NCBI RefSeq assembly: GCF_048544455.1
Contig: NC_133536.1
Span: forward strand, 28,088,152-28,152,151
DNA: 64,000 nucleotides
Reading direction: 5' to 3'
Source: Silene latifolia
Taxonomy: Eukaryota; Streptophyta; Magnoliopsida; Caryophyllales; Caryophyllaceae
Each line of letters opens with the position of its first letter. Within the stretch, counting starts at the first letter, position 1. Shown here piece after piece: positions 1 through 12,178 of the stretch. Made by a program: the position numbers and the translations under genes. The notes under the pieces are model-generated. The model saw only the letters and a program-made list of their open reading frames with translations. It was not told where the DNA came from and did not search any database.

Positions 1-549
1 AACGACAGGTCCTTGGTTCAGACCCCTTGAACCGCCTCGCGTCGCCATAGTTGTCAGGTTGTAATCTTTGATTGACCTGATGGCTATACTTTGACTTTTG
101 CCTTGTCCAAGCCTTAGTCAAAGTGGGGCTCAGAGATACCTCATTTCGCACCTCCCGCAAACCACCCGGTGATGATTGGGCCGCATGTTTGGTACGCGGA
201 ACGATTTGTGACAGTTCGTAAGTTTATCGTCAAGTGATCGCTCAAACATTTATGTCTACCTCTTAATTGTCATCTACGCGCCGATACGGTCGTTTTGACA
301 GTAATTAGAGTACATTTGGAGTCCGGGCCTAAAACCGTCTTCATTTTCTGACAGCCATTAAAATGCCGAGTCGGAATGTTCTGGAATGTTCCGGATATTT
401 CTATTCCATATTTTATAAATCTTTTAGTCTTTGGTAAACAATTTCCCGTAATATTCACACAAAATATTAAGGAAAACCAAATTATTCCGTTATTCCATAA
501 ACTAAACACGGAAATCTTTCTTTCCCAGGAGGAAACCACTTGGGAATAG

Positions 550-663
550 ACGCAGCAGGTGATGCGCCTCTTCCAAGAGACGCAGCAGGCGCTGCGCCTC
601 TTCCAAGAGACGCAGCAGGCGCTGCGCCTCTTCCAAGAGACGCAGCGCCTGCTGCGCCTCTTC
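550..663. repeat. Tandem GCAGC/GCTGC inverted-repeat cluster
   Basis: Four head-to-tail units of about 28 bp follow the pattern GACGCAGCAGGCGCTGCGCC plus a CTCTTCCAAGA spacer. Each unit contains CGCAGC and its complement GCTGCG, so each can fold into a short hairpin. In the last unit the middle part is inverted. Related single units recur near 1215-1340 and 1863-1915. The open reading frames that cross the array are products of the repeat, not genes. Confidence 0.8.
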
Positions 664-2575
664 CCAAGTCCTTTTCTGCGTATTTTTTCGTATCTTTTCA
701 TATCTTTTCGAGATACACTTCCAAAGTCTCTCCGAAAAACCCTACTTCCTCCACATGATTAGTATAAATATAGACCTTCGGTCTCACATATTTCTCACGC
801 GAGTGTCCGCCCTTCTGTTCTCCCTTTGCATTCTAGACCACGTTCTTACTTTTTGGCGTCTACGTGCTTGAACATTCGACCACGTAAGCTCGGATCCTTC
901 TGAGTACCAGCCTCGTTTTGCATGACCGACCAATTTGACCAACTCCACCATAATCAACATTAATCAATATTATTCGTTTTCCTTTTACGAGGGCACTTTC
1001 GTCTACATTCGAGTCGAGCATCACTAATCGTTAACTTAGTTCATCTCGTTTCGTCAAACATGTAAGTCTGAGGGTGTAAATCTCTCTTTTATTCACTATT
1101 ATTTATTTATTGTAATCATATTGTAAAATTTATGTCGAAAATACAATTAAAACCGATTTCTAAAACCTTTTGTTTAAAACCCTTTTTATGGATTATCAGA
1201 GGACAACCGTCGAGAAAGGACGCAGCAACTGCTGTGCCTCTTTGAAGGGACGCAGTACCTGCTGCGCCTCTTCGTGAGGCTGCCGCAGTTCCTGCTTCAG
1301 GTGCTCCGCCTCTTCGTGAGGCTGCCGCAGTTCCTGCTTCCTTTCTTCTTCCTTCGTCTTTTGTCAATTCGTTTGCTTTTATTTTCTTTCGTTTGTTCTT
1401 CGATTCTTTGATATGAAAGCATAATAATTCCAACATGTAGCATATTATTCATCATCTTTAGTAATTAATTCGTCCTTAATTCCCGACTTAAATCCCAAGT
1501 AACTAATATTTGCGGGTTTTCGTCATTAAAGTCAAATCCGGGTTGTAGAAATTCGATTCATTCATATTGAGTTTCTGGAATTCGACCTTTGATATATTTC
1601 CCATCTGTTTATTTATCAAATTCATCATTCATTCATCATATTTAGCCTAATTAATTTGTCTAGTTTATTAATTTGTTAATTAATCTCTCATTAATCATGT
1701 AAATAAATCGTATTAATCGGTTTCATCCATGTTTATTGCTTTCATGACCATCAATCATATGTAAATAATCGGTTTCATCATTTGTTAATTAATCTCTCAT
1801 TAACCAACGAGCATTAACAATTCGCAATTCCGGCTTCACAGCCAGAACTGAGCCAAGGAACAGACGCAGCAACTGTTGCGCCTCTTCCAGAGGGCGCAGC
1901 TCCGCTGCGCCTGTTCCTGGCTGACTTCTGTCTCTGAACTCCCGTTTTGCCTCGACCTAGTTTATTTATTACTTAATTAATTAACTATTATTCGTATTAT
2001 CGCCTTAATTCCTGTTCGTTAATTCATTCATTTATTTCTTTTCCAAATTATCCGTTTTAAAAGTATTTTCGACGTAAATCAATTAATCCAATGTAATTAT
2101 TGTAATTTTCTTTATTGTATTATTATTGTAGTTTTCATTATTGTATTCCATGTACCATATTCTATTTTATGCCTTCACATGTAATTGAACTTAAATTCCC
2201 ACTTTCACGTTTATTGGATGTTAAATTAATTGTTAACCGACTTAGCATTAATTCTTTACATGTTAGGATTAAAACGTTGGATGTTGCATTGCATGCATAT
2301 AATCGACAATATATCGACGATAGACAATTTCCCTAATCATTAGTAGAGGCCGCTATCGAGGCGGGCGGGATTAGGTGTTCGATCAAAAGAGCTTCCTAAT
2401 ACGTACCCTCACCCCTTACTCCAGATCTCTGTGAACATCCGTGTTCATTGGCATCCACGAGAGTCATTCTAGACATAGAATGCTAAGGGTAACGAGTTCG
2501 TGGCGTTCATGTCACTACTTTTTGTCTTGACGTGGCACGAGGTATTCGAACGGTTTCCAATTTTCCACAATAAAT

Positions 2576-2590
2576 TGGTGGCGACTCCAC
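2576..2590 (+). other. tRNA-Arg-like primer binding site
   Basis: TGGTGGCGACTCCAC lies just inside the presumed LTR end. It resembles the TGGCGACTC primer sites of plant Ogre/Tat elements, which pair with the 3' end of tRNA-Arg. It is the main reason for calling the preceding 2.6 kb an LTR. Confidence 0.5.
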
Positions 2591-2641
2591 AAATGCAAAC
2601 GCTTGTTCTTCCCAAGCGCCCCCGTGGGCCCATTGTCCACA

Positions 2642-3568
2642 CTACTGATTTATCATACAACTTATGGGCTGTTATGTAATCTAGGGCTTCTAATCATATT
2701 ATCTTAGTTTTATGATTTAAAACTAATTATTATTAGGGTTTCAATTAGAGTGAAATGGATTATGGCCATATCACCTTCTAGTCGAAAATATCCTAGTAGT
2801 AATTAGGGTTTTTAAATAAAAGGTATTTTGTAGATAAAAATAAAAGATTGGACCTAGCCCACTTCATGGATTTTCGGACCTAAGGGAGGTGGCCAGGGTT
2901 TCGATTTTTTGACCTAGTTTTAGGTTTTTCTACTCCTATAAATACCAAAGTATTTCATTAGAAAAGATAAGACACTTATTTACATTTTAATTGAGAAAAA
3001 CCTTTGCAAAAACCCTAAGCATAATTCCAATTTAGTTGTTTCAAAATTGCAATTGTTTTCAAAACCCTAATTGTGTCTAAAGCAAAAAACCGTGTGCCTC
3101 TCATTTGTCAATCATTCTCGTTCATCTCATTAATAGGATAATAGTACTCATTGTATTCATACTCGTTCATTAACGTGAACACTAGTAGAATCTAGTAGTA
3201 CTTTCTTATTAACGTAAGATAGAAATCGAGTATTTAACGATACTCAAATTGAGTTACAACTATAGTTAGTTGTACGAGTTAGATTGATAATTTTGTAATC
3301 CGTAGAAAGGTACTAAAGTTATTAATCGAAAATAGTGGACGTAGGTTTCGACTTGTGAAACTGAACCACTTCAAAACTTCGTGTGTCTCCTTTATTTACG
3401 CATTTATTATTTCATTTTCGCACATACGATAAATTAATTAATCAAGTTTAGTTAATAAACTTCGAGTAATTAATAAAATATGAATAAATCGAAAAAGTGG
3501 GCAAGAGTTCTACATACTCAATTCACCCCCCCCCCCCCTCTTGAGTATATATTTACATAGAGTCTTCA
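2642..3568 (+). repeat. Truncated 5' LTR of the copia element
   Basis: This matches 11258-12178 of the 3' LTR nearly base for base and ends in ...TCTTCA directly before the primer site. It contains a plausible promoter at 2936-2943 (TATAAATA) and a poly-C run near 3525-3537 that is shorter in the other LTR. Confidence 0.92.
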
Positions 3569-3569
3569 A

Positions 3570-3583
3570 TTGGTATCAGAGCC
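3570..3583 (+). other. Primer binding site, initiator tRNA-Met
   Basis: TTGGTATCAGAGCC immediately follows the LTR end. It is the standard primer site complementary to the 3' end of plant initiator tRNA-Met. Confidence 0.9.
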
Positions 3584-3663
3584 TCGTGCTCTTGATATCC
3601 TAATAGCTAGGGGTTGATCTACTTTTTCGGTTCTTTATTTTACCGCTGCTATATGCGTGTGAA

Positions 3664-5918
3664 ATGGATTCCAAATACCTCAAATGTCCCGTCTTTGATG
3701 GGAAGAATTATGGTTTATGGAAAAACATGATGACACACTACATTAAAGGTATTGATTGGGAATATTGGAGAATCGTTCAGAATGGTCCTATCAAAATTTT
3801 GGTAGGAACGACTGAATGTCCTTCCTATGAGAAAAAAGAAGAAGACTATATCGAGGTTGACTATAAGAAGGCAGAAAAAAATTCAAAAGCGATAAGTCTA
3901 CTACAAAATGGTATGACTTCAACTGAATTTGATCGCTTTTCTTCTTGTACGACTGCCAAGGAGATATAGGATGGATTGGAATTAGCCTATGAAGGAACGT
4001 CCATTGTTAAGAAAAATCGTAGATCTTTTGATACAAAAATACGAACTATTTTCTATGGAGCCTAATGAGACACTTGATAGCATGTCAACACGATTTTTAA
4101 GTATCATAAATGAACTAAAAAATCTAGGTCGCACTTTTCCGACTGAAGACATAACTAGAAAAGTTCTTAGAAGCTTAACAAAAAAATGGCGTCCTAAGGT
4201 CACTGTTATAAAGGAATGTCGTGACCTCACTAACCTCTCATATCAAGAACTCATTAGAGCCCTAATAGCTCATGAACTCACTTTAAATGCTGATGAAGCA
4301 GAAACGAGCACTCGAAAGAGTATGGCGCTCGCAAGTGAAAGCAATGAGTCTGATCTAGAGGATGAAACTGTGTTGTTTGCCAAACGTTTTAGAAAGAAAA
4401 TTTTCAATTTTAAACAAAATAAAACGTTCAACAACAATAAGTCTTCAAACAAAAAGTCTTCTGATTCAAAAAAATTCTTTTGCAAATAGTGGTTGCTTCA
4501 AGTGTGGTGATTCTGATCACATGATCAAAGATTGCCCCACATGGAAGAAAATAAAAGACAAAACCCAAAGAGACAAAACAAAGAAAGAATTCAAGCAAGT
4601 CATGATGACTTCATGCTGGGGAGATCTAGACACAGAGGACGATGAAGAATTCGAAGATGAAGAAGTTGCAAATCTATGCTTAAGCAATATAAGTTTAGGT
4701 ATTGACAATGATTCAAGTTCAAAATTCTGTCTCATGGGAGAAACCGATTCTGATGAAGACGAAGATGAGGTAAGTTATCTTGAACTTAAGAAACAAGTTA
4801 AGAAATTATCTAATAGTGCTTTAGTTAAATATTTTGAACAATCGCTGGATCATTGTCATGAGCAAAGTCTTGAGTTAAAAGAATTAAAAGAGCAAATTAT
4901 GGACATTGCTGAAGAAAATCAATTGCTTAAGGCAAAGGCCAAAAAATTGAAATCTAAGGCTACAGTTGATGATACTGAAGCTTTGAATTCAATGGAAAAT
5001 GAGAAGAAGGCTCTTGAATCTAAGGTTATAGCTAATGAAGCTATAACCAAAGAGCTGAAACTCAACATTAAGCAACTTCAAGACAAGGTTATAGCCAATG
5101 AAACTATAACCATATAATTGAAGAAACTTAATGAACTTCAAAAATCCGAGATTTCAGCCAAAAAGGGCACAATCTCAGATCATAAGAAGGAAATTGATTT
5201 TCTTAATAAGCAACTAAATGAAAAGGAGATTAATCAAGCAAATATCTCAAAACAATATGAAGAGAAAATTGCTCATACAAAATGCAATGAAGAAATTCAA
5301 TCCTTAAAAGAACTACTTCTTCATGCTCGTAAGGTTCATGATAAATGGGAAGGAAGTACAAAGGTATTAAACTTCTTAACAGAACAATCCGATAACAATA
5401 TGAAAATGGGATTAGGGCATGAATGTTATGGTCGCAGAGATCATTCTAAATGCAAGGCTACTCCCTCAGATCAAGATTTTAGAAAACGAAAGTACGCTGA
5501 TTTACCCGAGTATTTAATTTGTACTTACTGTGGCGATAAAGGTCACATAAAGGTTAATTGTGTAAAACATGCACATGATATTCGTAAAAATGTCGAGACC
5601 CACAAAGCATGTGAGGTAATAGTTGAAGACGATTACTCTACCGTTGATGAACCGAACGATAATGAAGAACGAAATAATGAGTTTCAATGGTTTTATGATA
5701 TGAGTTTTGATTTTCAAAGCAAAAAGAATGTCCCTAAACAAAATACAGATGAAACATCTAAAACTCAAACAAATGATGTTAAGAAGCCTAGATCTTATCA
5801 TAGAACACCTCAGAAGAAAAGAACCGTTAGACAAGTTTGGGTTCGGAGAGACCTAGTTTATAGAGAAACTAACATAAAAGGACCCAACTTAGCGTGGGTA
5901 CCTAAAAACTGCCTTTAA
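3664..5918 (+). pseudogene. Copia gag region (fossil)
   Basis: The region opens with a UBN2/DUF4219-like start (VFDGKNYGLWKNMM) and carries two CCHC zinc knuckles: CFKCGDSDHMIKDC near 4497 and CTYCGDKGHIKVNC near 5520. Between them lies a long Lys/Glu/Leu-rich coiled-coil segment. Gag packages the element's RNA into cytoplasmic particles. Two 25-nt inverted repeats, GGTTATAGC...GCTATAACC (5024-5048) and a near copy (5087-5111), lie in the coiled-coil part and encode a VIANEAIT-like peptide. The region is broken in several places. Confidence 0.85.
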
Positions 5919-5924
5919 ATTATT

Positions 5925-6300
5925 TTGCAGGTCGTGGTGAAAGAAAACAATCAGTGGTATCTCGACAGCGGATGCTCAAGACATATGAGTGGAAACAAAA
6001 ATCTATTTCTTTCACTCAAACCCTTTAATGGCGGCAAGGTTACCTTTGGAGATAATAAGAAAGGTAAAGTAGTAGGAATTGGCAAAATAGGTATTTCTCC
6101 TTCTCATGCAATTAGTGAAGTATACCTTGTAGAGGGTCTAAAACATAACTTACTAAGTATCTCACAATTATGTGATAAAGGCAACAAAGTCGTATTTCAT
6201 TCATATGGTTGTCGAATCATAATTGAGGGAACTAGTAATGTTATCCTTGAAGGACAAATAAAGAGAAATGTATACATGATTGATTTAAATGCTATTCCTA
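5925..6300 (+). pseudogene. Copia protease domain (fossil)
   Basis: It shows the plant copia aspartic protease signature WYLDSGCSRHMSGN with the catalytic Asp in DSG, followed by the hydrophobic LLSISQLCDKG block. This domain processes the Gag-Pol polyprotein. It sits directly after gag, in Ty1/copia order. Confidence 0.88.
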
Positions 6301-6329
6301 CTAACTCTTTTACATGTATGAAAGTAACT

Positions 6330-7200
6330 TTAGATGATCCATGTTTATGGCATAAGAGGTTTGCACACATTAGTTCAACCATTTTAAACAAACTCAAAAT
6401 ATGGGATTTGGTAGAGGGTTTACCCATAATCAAGTTCGATCAAGAGAGCTTATGTGACTCGTGTGCTCATTGTAAACATGTAAGATAATCTTTTAAGCCA
6501 AAAAGGGTGATTAGCACAAGCAATCCTTTGGAATTGGTGCACATGGATCTATGTGGACTAATGAAAGTAAGAAGTAGAGGCGGATCAAGGTACGTATTTG
6601 TTCTGGTAGATGATTACTCAAGGTACGTTTGGCCTATCTTCTTAAGTTCTAAAGATGAGACTTTTGATGAATTTGTTGTACTAATGAAGCTTGCTCAAAA
6701 CAAATATAAACACAATCTGGGTTCTATTCGTACGGATCATGGCACTGAATTTGATAACCAAGCATTTATTGAATATTGTAGGGAGAATGGTGTAGAACAT
6801 AATTTTTCTGCACCACGAACCCCACAACAAAATGGTGTTGTTAAACGTATGAATAGAACACTGGAAGATATGGCACGAACCATGTTATTATGTAGTGGTT
6901 TCCCTAGAAGCTTTTGGTTAGAAGCTGTTAGTACTGCATGTTATGTACACAACCGTGCTATGATTAGACCAATCGTTAAGAAAACTCCTTATGAATTACT
7001 CAGAGGACGTAAGCCAAATATATCACATTTTCGTTTCTTTGGGAGCAAATGTTATGTCCATAATAATGGCAAAAATCGTTTAACTAAATTTGATCCTAGA
7101 AGCGATGAAGCGATATTTGTTGGCTACTCTAATCATAGCAAGGCATACAAAGTTTTCAACAAAAGAACTCTATGTATAGAAGAAAGTGTACATGTTATTT
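6330..7200 (+). pseudogene. Copia integrase (fossil)
   Basis: The GAG-pre-integrase zinc-binding part is seen as WHKRFAHIS with a later CDSCAHCKH. The integrase core follows: HMDLCG, VDDYSRYVW, TDHGTEFDN and the GVVKRMNRTLEDMARTML block, which supply the D,D,E residues. A C-terminal FGSKCYVH...FVGYS region typical of plant copia is present. Integrase inserts the cDNA into host chromatin. Confidence 0.9.
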
Positions 7201-7310
7201 TTGATGAAAATAATATGTTTGATAAGGCTGAACAAGATGATGACGAAGATATGAATGAACCTGAATTTCATCTTTCTAGAGATGATCCTCCAGAGCTAGA
7301 AGAAGAAGAA

Positions 7311-7508
7311 AAAGAAATCGAAGGTACTAATGATGAATTAGGGAATCCTTCAAATGAGAAAAATGAGAGAACTGAAACAATAGTTGATGATACTATTGAT
7401 TCTTCTCAAAAAGAAATCGAAGGTACTAACGATGAATTAGGTAATCCTTCAAATGAGAAAAATGAGAGAACTGAAACAATAGTTGATGATACTATTGATT
7501 CTTCTCAA
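7311..7508 (+). repeat. Two 99-bp in-frame tandem repeats in the integrase-RT linker
   Basis: Units 7311-7409 and 7410-7508 encode the same 33-residue acidic sequence (KEIEGTNDELGNPSNEKN...). They differ by very few bases, so the duplication is recent. It lies in the variable acidic linker between integrase and reverse transcriptase, where length change is probably tolerated. Confidence 0.92.
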
Positions 7509-7799
7509 AAAGAAAAATTGGAATCTACGGTTATAACTAATGAAGCTATAACCCCAAATGTAGATCCCATGGTTATCACTGAATCTACTATAACCCAAGG
7601 GTTGGATTCAGGGGGAACCAATTCTAACTCATTTGAAGAAGGAGAACCAAGTTCACATGATGATGTACCTGAAAATTCCAAAAAGTGGAGATACAAGGGA
7701 TCACACCCTATGGAAAGTATACTTGGAAGTTTGAACCAAGGAGTTCAAACTCGAAGGAAGTTGAACAACTTTTGTTCATTCTACTCCTTCCTATCTACC

Positions 7800-8780
7800 A
7801 TTGAACCTTCCAATATTAAAGAAGCTCTTACAGAATCTGACTGGATGATAGCAATGCAAGAAGAACTTCAACAATTTGAACGTAATAAACTCTGGCACTT
7901 AGTGCCAAGACCTAAAAATCGTTCAATTATTGGAACAAGATGGGTTTTTAGAAACAAATTGGATGATACAGGGGTCATAGTTCGAAATAAAGCCAGATTG
8001 GTGGTACAAGGTTACAACCAATAAGAAGGAATCAACTATGATGAGACATTTGCTCCAGTGGCAAGGCTAGAAGCAATTCGTCTCTTAATTGCCTTTGCAG
8101 CACATAAGAGGATGAAGTTATTTCAAATGGACGTTAAGACTGCATTTCTTAATGGTTATTTGAATGAAGAGGTTTTTGTAGAGCAGCCTCCTGGCTTTCT
8201 AGATCACAAGTTACAAAATCATGTATATAAGCTTGACAAAGCTTTATATGGTTTGAAACAAGCCCCAAGGGCTTGGTACGACAGACTATCCAAATTTTTG
8301 CTTCAAAGTAATTTTAAAAGAGTGTCAGTCGATAAAACCTTGTTTCTAAAGTCAGAAGGTTCTGATTTATTAGTTGTTCAAATCTATGTTGATGATATCA
8401 TTTTTGGTTCAACTAACAACAAACTTTGTAAGTATTTTTCAGATTTAATGACATCAGAATTTGAGATGAGCATGATGGGTGAATTAAAGTTCTTTTTAGG
8501 ACTTCAGATTCAACAAACAGATGAAGGCATCATGATACATCAACAAATGTACATCAAAGAATTAATCAAGACATTTGGAATGCAAGATGCCAATCCCATG
8601 GATACTCCAATGGTTACTGATAAGAAACTAACCTTGGATAAAGATGGTAAGTGTGTGGATGAAACCACTTACCGAGGTATGATTGGCCCACTTCTCTATT
8701 TAACTGCAAGTCGTCCGGATATAATGTTTAGTGTATGTATGTGTGCACGATTTCAGTCGTGTCCCAAAGAATCACATATG
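7800..8780 (+). pseudogene. Copia reverse transcriptase (fossil)
   Basis: Signature blocks are [46 protein letters not shown], the catalytic YVDDIIFG and [16 protein letters not shown]. All are typical of plant Ty1/copia RT, which copies element RNA into cDNA in particles. Confidence 0.93.
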
Positions 8781-8859
8781 GTTGCAGTTAAAAGAATTTT
8801 AAGATATTTAATTGGTACAAAAAAACTGTATTTATGGTATCCACTAGAATGCAATTTCA

Positions 8860-9329
8860 CTTTAATTGGATATTCAGACGCAGATTATGCAGGATGTTCT
8901 CTAGATAGGAAGAGTACGTCAGGATTCGCTACATTTGTTGGACCTTGTATTATAACATGGGGTTCAAAGAAACAAAATTCAGTTGCCTTATCTACTGCTG
9001 AAGCCGAATATATTGCTGCCGGACTGGTATGTTCTCAATTATTATGGCTTAAGCAACAATTATGTGATTATGGTGTAGATGTAGGATGTATTCCTATTTT
9101 ATGTGATAATACGAGCGCTATTATTATATCTAAAAACCCCGTACAACACTCTCGTACCAAACATATTGATATTAGACACCATTTTCTACGCGACCATGTT
9201 GAAAAGGGCAACATAAAACTAGAATTTTGTAGTACAGAAAATCAATGGGCGGATATTTTGACAAAGGCTTTAGCTAGAAAACGTTTTGAGATTTTACGAT
9301 TGGAAATTGGTTTAATTGGTGGCAACTAA
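8860..9329 (+). pseudogene. Copia RNase H (fossil)
   Basis: [30 protein letters not shown] and [12 protein letters not shown] are the standard copia RNase H blocks that degrade the RNA strand of the hybrid. Pol ends shortly after, in [13 protein letters not shown]. Confidence 0.93.
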
Positions 9330-10687
9330 ACTTGTCACAAATACTCTATTTTCCGTATGACTGACTAGATTTGACGAGATTGTATGACTATGTTCGTATT
9401 TTCCGTTGCAAGTACATTCTTATATAGTATTTTATTATTTTATGAGAATATTCCGTTTGCTAGTCTACTATATTTTGTGTTGTATACAAACCATATCTTT
9501 TATCACTTATACATTCTAAGGTTTAGAGCTTCATAAACCAATGACATTCATGATTGGTTTCATTTAGGATGTGAGTAGTACTCCTTACATGGCATGTAAC
9601 ATCAAATTGCATAAGCATGAAATTTGTCTCTTATTACCTGTATACACTCGGGTTTGTGGTGGTGACACATGTGGAGAGGCGACCCTTCCTTTACGTTTTA
9701 CCTACTAACCTCACAATAGACAAATTTGCCTCGTTTTGACCCATTTATTCTACTACATTCCATATGGCCTACCCTTGTCAAGTTAGTCTTGTTGGTAAGT
9801 TTGGAAGTCTTGTTGCGGTTAATTTTGTTGATTTTGTGATGGATATTGGAAGGAAGAAGAAAAAGATGGATTGAAAAAAAAAATGCTAAAAAAAGGGGGT
9901 GGGGGGGGGGGGGGGAATGATACTACAAAAGATGGAAAAGCAAGAATCTCTTATTACTCATATTCTTATCATTTCCATATTACTTGAGGAGAAGTCCTTG
10001 TTGATGTGAGTGAGTTTATGCCGTACTTGGCATGGTGCATCATATTTCATGTTGGGTTGGAAAGTGGAATATGACTACTTTTGATTGTGATCGGTTCAAT
10101 TCTAGCTTGGCTTTTACCTCCACATATCCAAATTATTTTGCCCCTTCTTACCCAATTACCTCACCTCACATTACTTTGTAAGTCCTCGGCATGTGTTTTG
10201 GACCTCGCTTGGTTGGAGTGTATATGTATAGTTACTAGAGATATCTATCATGTTAGATTGCATGCATGCTTTTGTAGGTCGTAGTTAGGTGAGTGACTAT
10301 TTTCATTCTCTCTTACAAAAATCTATACTCATCTTGGTTTGTATTACACACTCTATATTTAGAGCTTGCTTATGTTGAAGCCGTTCTTATGCTATAATAT
10401 ATGCTTTGATTAATATACATCTCTTGCCTCGGTTGATATCATTCTAGTCGTTTTATGTCTTTTCGATGATGTCAAGAGGGGGAAGAAATCGTGTGACTTG
10501 AATTATTGCCTAAGCTTGCTCCTTGTCAAGATCTTTAATCTCTTAAGGGGTTCCATGCTATAACTTTGAATATAAATAGTTTGTTCTTGCGATCAACTTA
10601 CTATAACTTTGGTAGTAGTATGTTGAGGGGGAACTTGACCTTAGTCACAAATCATAAGAGACTTGCCATCATCAAAAAGGGGGAATT
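9330..10687 (+). other. Non-coding 3' spacer of the copia element
   Basis: No credible gene lies here. Part of it (about 9520-9690) resembles 16080-16240 and, inverted, 61240-61500, so this 3' module is shared across otherwise different elements. A G-rich run occupies 9895-9915. A purine tract (10674-10687) precedes the LTR. Confidence 0.7.
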
Positions 10688-12178
10688 TGTTGGACCATAT
10701 TTATATAAGTTTTGATAATGACAAGTATTATGATTTGTAATATGTTATACACTTGTGCTTGTAATTGTTTGTTGAATGGTGTATATCTTAGTTAACAATT
10801 ACCTGGGAAGCATGATTGTGGTTATAGCATATGATGGAATTCTCATGACGAAATTGGAGCTTGGTAATCAAGTTTGGTTATGGTTGTTTTGCCTATAACC
10901 ATAGAAGACTAAATCAAGCAAAACAATATATTATTTGATGGGAGCTCAAGATGAAGAGTTTCTAGATCAAGATGAAGAAGAGAACCTATATTTGAAGATC
11001 TCATGAAGATTAGAGATATAGGATTTCATTCTATAAATGGTATGAACAAAATGGTTTTTGAGAAAGTATGGTTATAGCTATTTCATCTCTAACCTTACCT
11101 ATCAAAGTTCATGGTTATAGCCATTTGACCTATAACCATGAACGACTTATAAGAGAGCACAATCTAAGCTTTGGATTTATTTATTATTTCGAAAATTAAA
11201 GTGATATTTATACTATATCTTTTCTAGATGAAATTAGTAATATAGATTATGTTAATCCTACTGATTTATCATACAACTTATGGGTTGTTATGTAATCTAG
11301 GGTTTCTAATCATATTATCTTAATTTTATGATTTAAAACTAATTATTATTAGGGTTTCAAGTACAGTGAAATGGATTATGGCCATATCACCTTCTACTCG
11401 AAAATATCCTAGTAGTAATTAGGGTTTTTAAATAAAAGGTATTTTGTAGATAAAAATAAAAGATTGGACCTAGCCCACTTCATGGATTTTCGGACCTAAG
11501 GGAGGTGGCTAGGGTTTCGATTTTTTGACCTAGTTTTAGGTTTTTCTACTCCTATAAATACCAAAGTATTTCATTAGAAAATGTAAGACACTTATTTACA
11601 TTTTAATTGAGAAAAACCTTTGCAAAAACCCTAAGAATAATTCGAATTTAGTTGTTTAAAAATTGCAATTGTTTTCAAAACCCTAATTGTGTCGTAAGCA
11701 AAAAACCGTGTGCCTCTCATTTGTCAATCATTCTCGTTCATCTCATTAATAGGATAATAGTACTCATTGTATTCACACTCGTTCATTAACGTGAACACTA
11801 GTAGAATATAGTAGTACTTTCTTATTAACGTAAGATAGAAATCGAGTATTTAGCGCTACTCAAATTGAGTTACAACTATAGTTAGTTGTACGAGTTAGAT
11901 TGATAATTTTGTAATCCGTAGAAAGGTACTAAAGTTATTAAGCGAGAATAGTGGACGTAGGTTTCGACTTGTGAAACTGAACCACTTCAAAACTTCGTGT
12001 GGCTCCTTTATTTACGCATTTATTATTTCATTTTCGCACATACGATAAATTAATTAATCAAGTTTAGTTAATAAACTTCGAGTAATTAATAAAATATCAA
12101 TAAATCGAAAAAGTGGGCAAGAGTTCTACATACTCAATTCACCCCCCCTCTTGAGTATATCTTTACATAGACTCTTCA
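10688..12178 (+). repeat. 3' LTR of the copia element
   Basis: It starts TGTTGGACC right after the purine tract and ends ...TCTTCA. It is 1491 bp, the only full-length LTR of this element. Its first 570 bp, missing on the left, hold several GGTTATAG/CTATAACC hairpins, the best being 11110-11140 with perfect 11-base arms. Confidence 0.93.
11110..11140. repeat. Perfect 11-bp-arm hairpin in the copia LTR
   Basis: CATGGTTATAG (11110-11120), a 9-base loop, then CTATAACCATG (11130-11140). The same GGTTATAG/CTATAACC pair also occurs around 10876-10900 and 11070-11094 and four times inside the element's reading frames. Confidence 0.9.

Larger units (their letters stand above)
1..2641 (+). mobile_element. 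Remnant of a long LTR, Tat/Ogre-type Ty3/gypsy
   Basis: No coding gene is visible here. The stretch has three clusters of a GC-rich unit built on CGCAGC...GCTGCG inverted repeats separated by CCTCTTCCAAGA-like spacers (about 550-663, 1215-1340 and 1863-1915). It ends near 2569 in ...CCACA, followed a few bases later by TGGTGGCGACTCCAC (2576-2590). That string matches the tRNA-Arg-type primer site known from plant Ogre/Tat elements, whose LTRs are long and repeat-rich. I read 1 to about 2569 as the 3' part of such an LTR, with its left end outside the window. The element stops at 2641, where a truncated copia LTR begins. It is a broken fossil with no gag or pol in view. The lineage call rests on the primer site and LTR style only. 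Confidence 0.55.
2642..12178 (+). mobile_element. Ty1/copia LTR retrotransposon with truncated 5' LTR (fossil)
   Basis: The 5' LTR remnant is 2642-3568 and the 3' LTR is 10688-12178. The primer site TTGGTATCAGAGCC (3570-3583, initiator tRNA-Met) and a purine tract (10674-10687) give the plus orientation. Gag, protease, integrase, reverse transcriptase and RNase H follow in the Ty1/copia order. The 5' LTR lacks roughly its first 570 bases and abuts the Tat-type remnant at 2641, so no target duplication can be read. The shared LTR part is close to identical, differing by something like one to two percent by eye, so the insertion is fairly young. The coding region is broken in about half a dozen places. 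A 1.36-kb non-coding stretch lies between pol and the 3' LTR. The exact copia lineage is unsure; the long coiled-coil gag and long 3' spacer fit SIRE- or Tork-like groups. Confidence 0.93.

Noticed and set aside
540-762. Overlapping small ORFs over the GC-rich repeat
   Set aside because: All frames stay open because the repeat unit lacks stops. No start context, no homology, same peptide repeated.
3570-3583. tRNA-like strings at primer sites
   Set aside because: Only the 3' end complement is present. No cloverleaf, so not tRNA genes.
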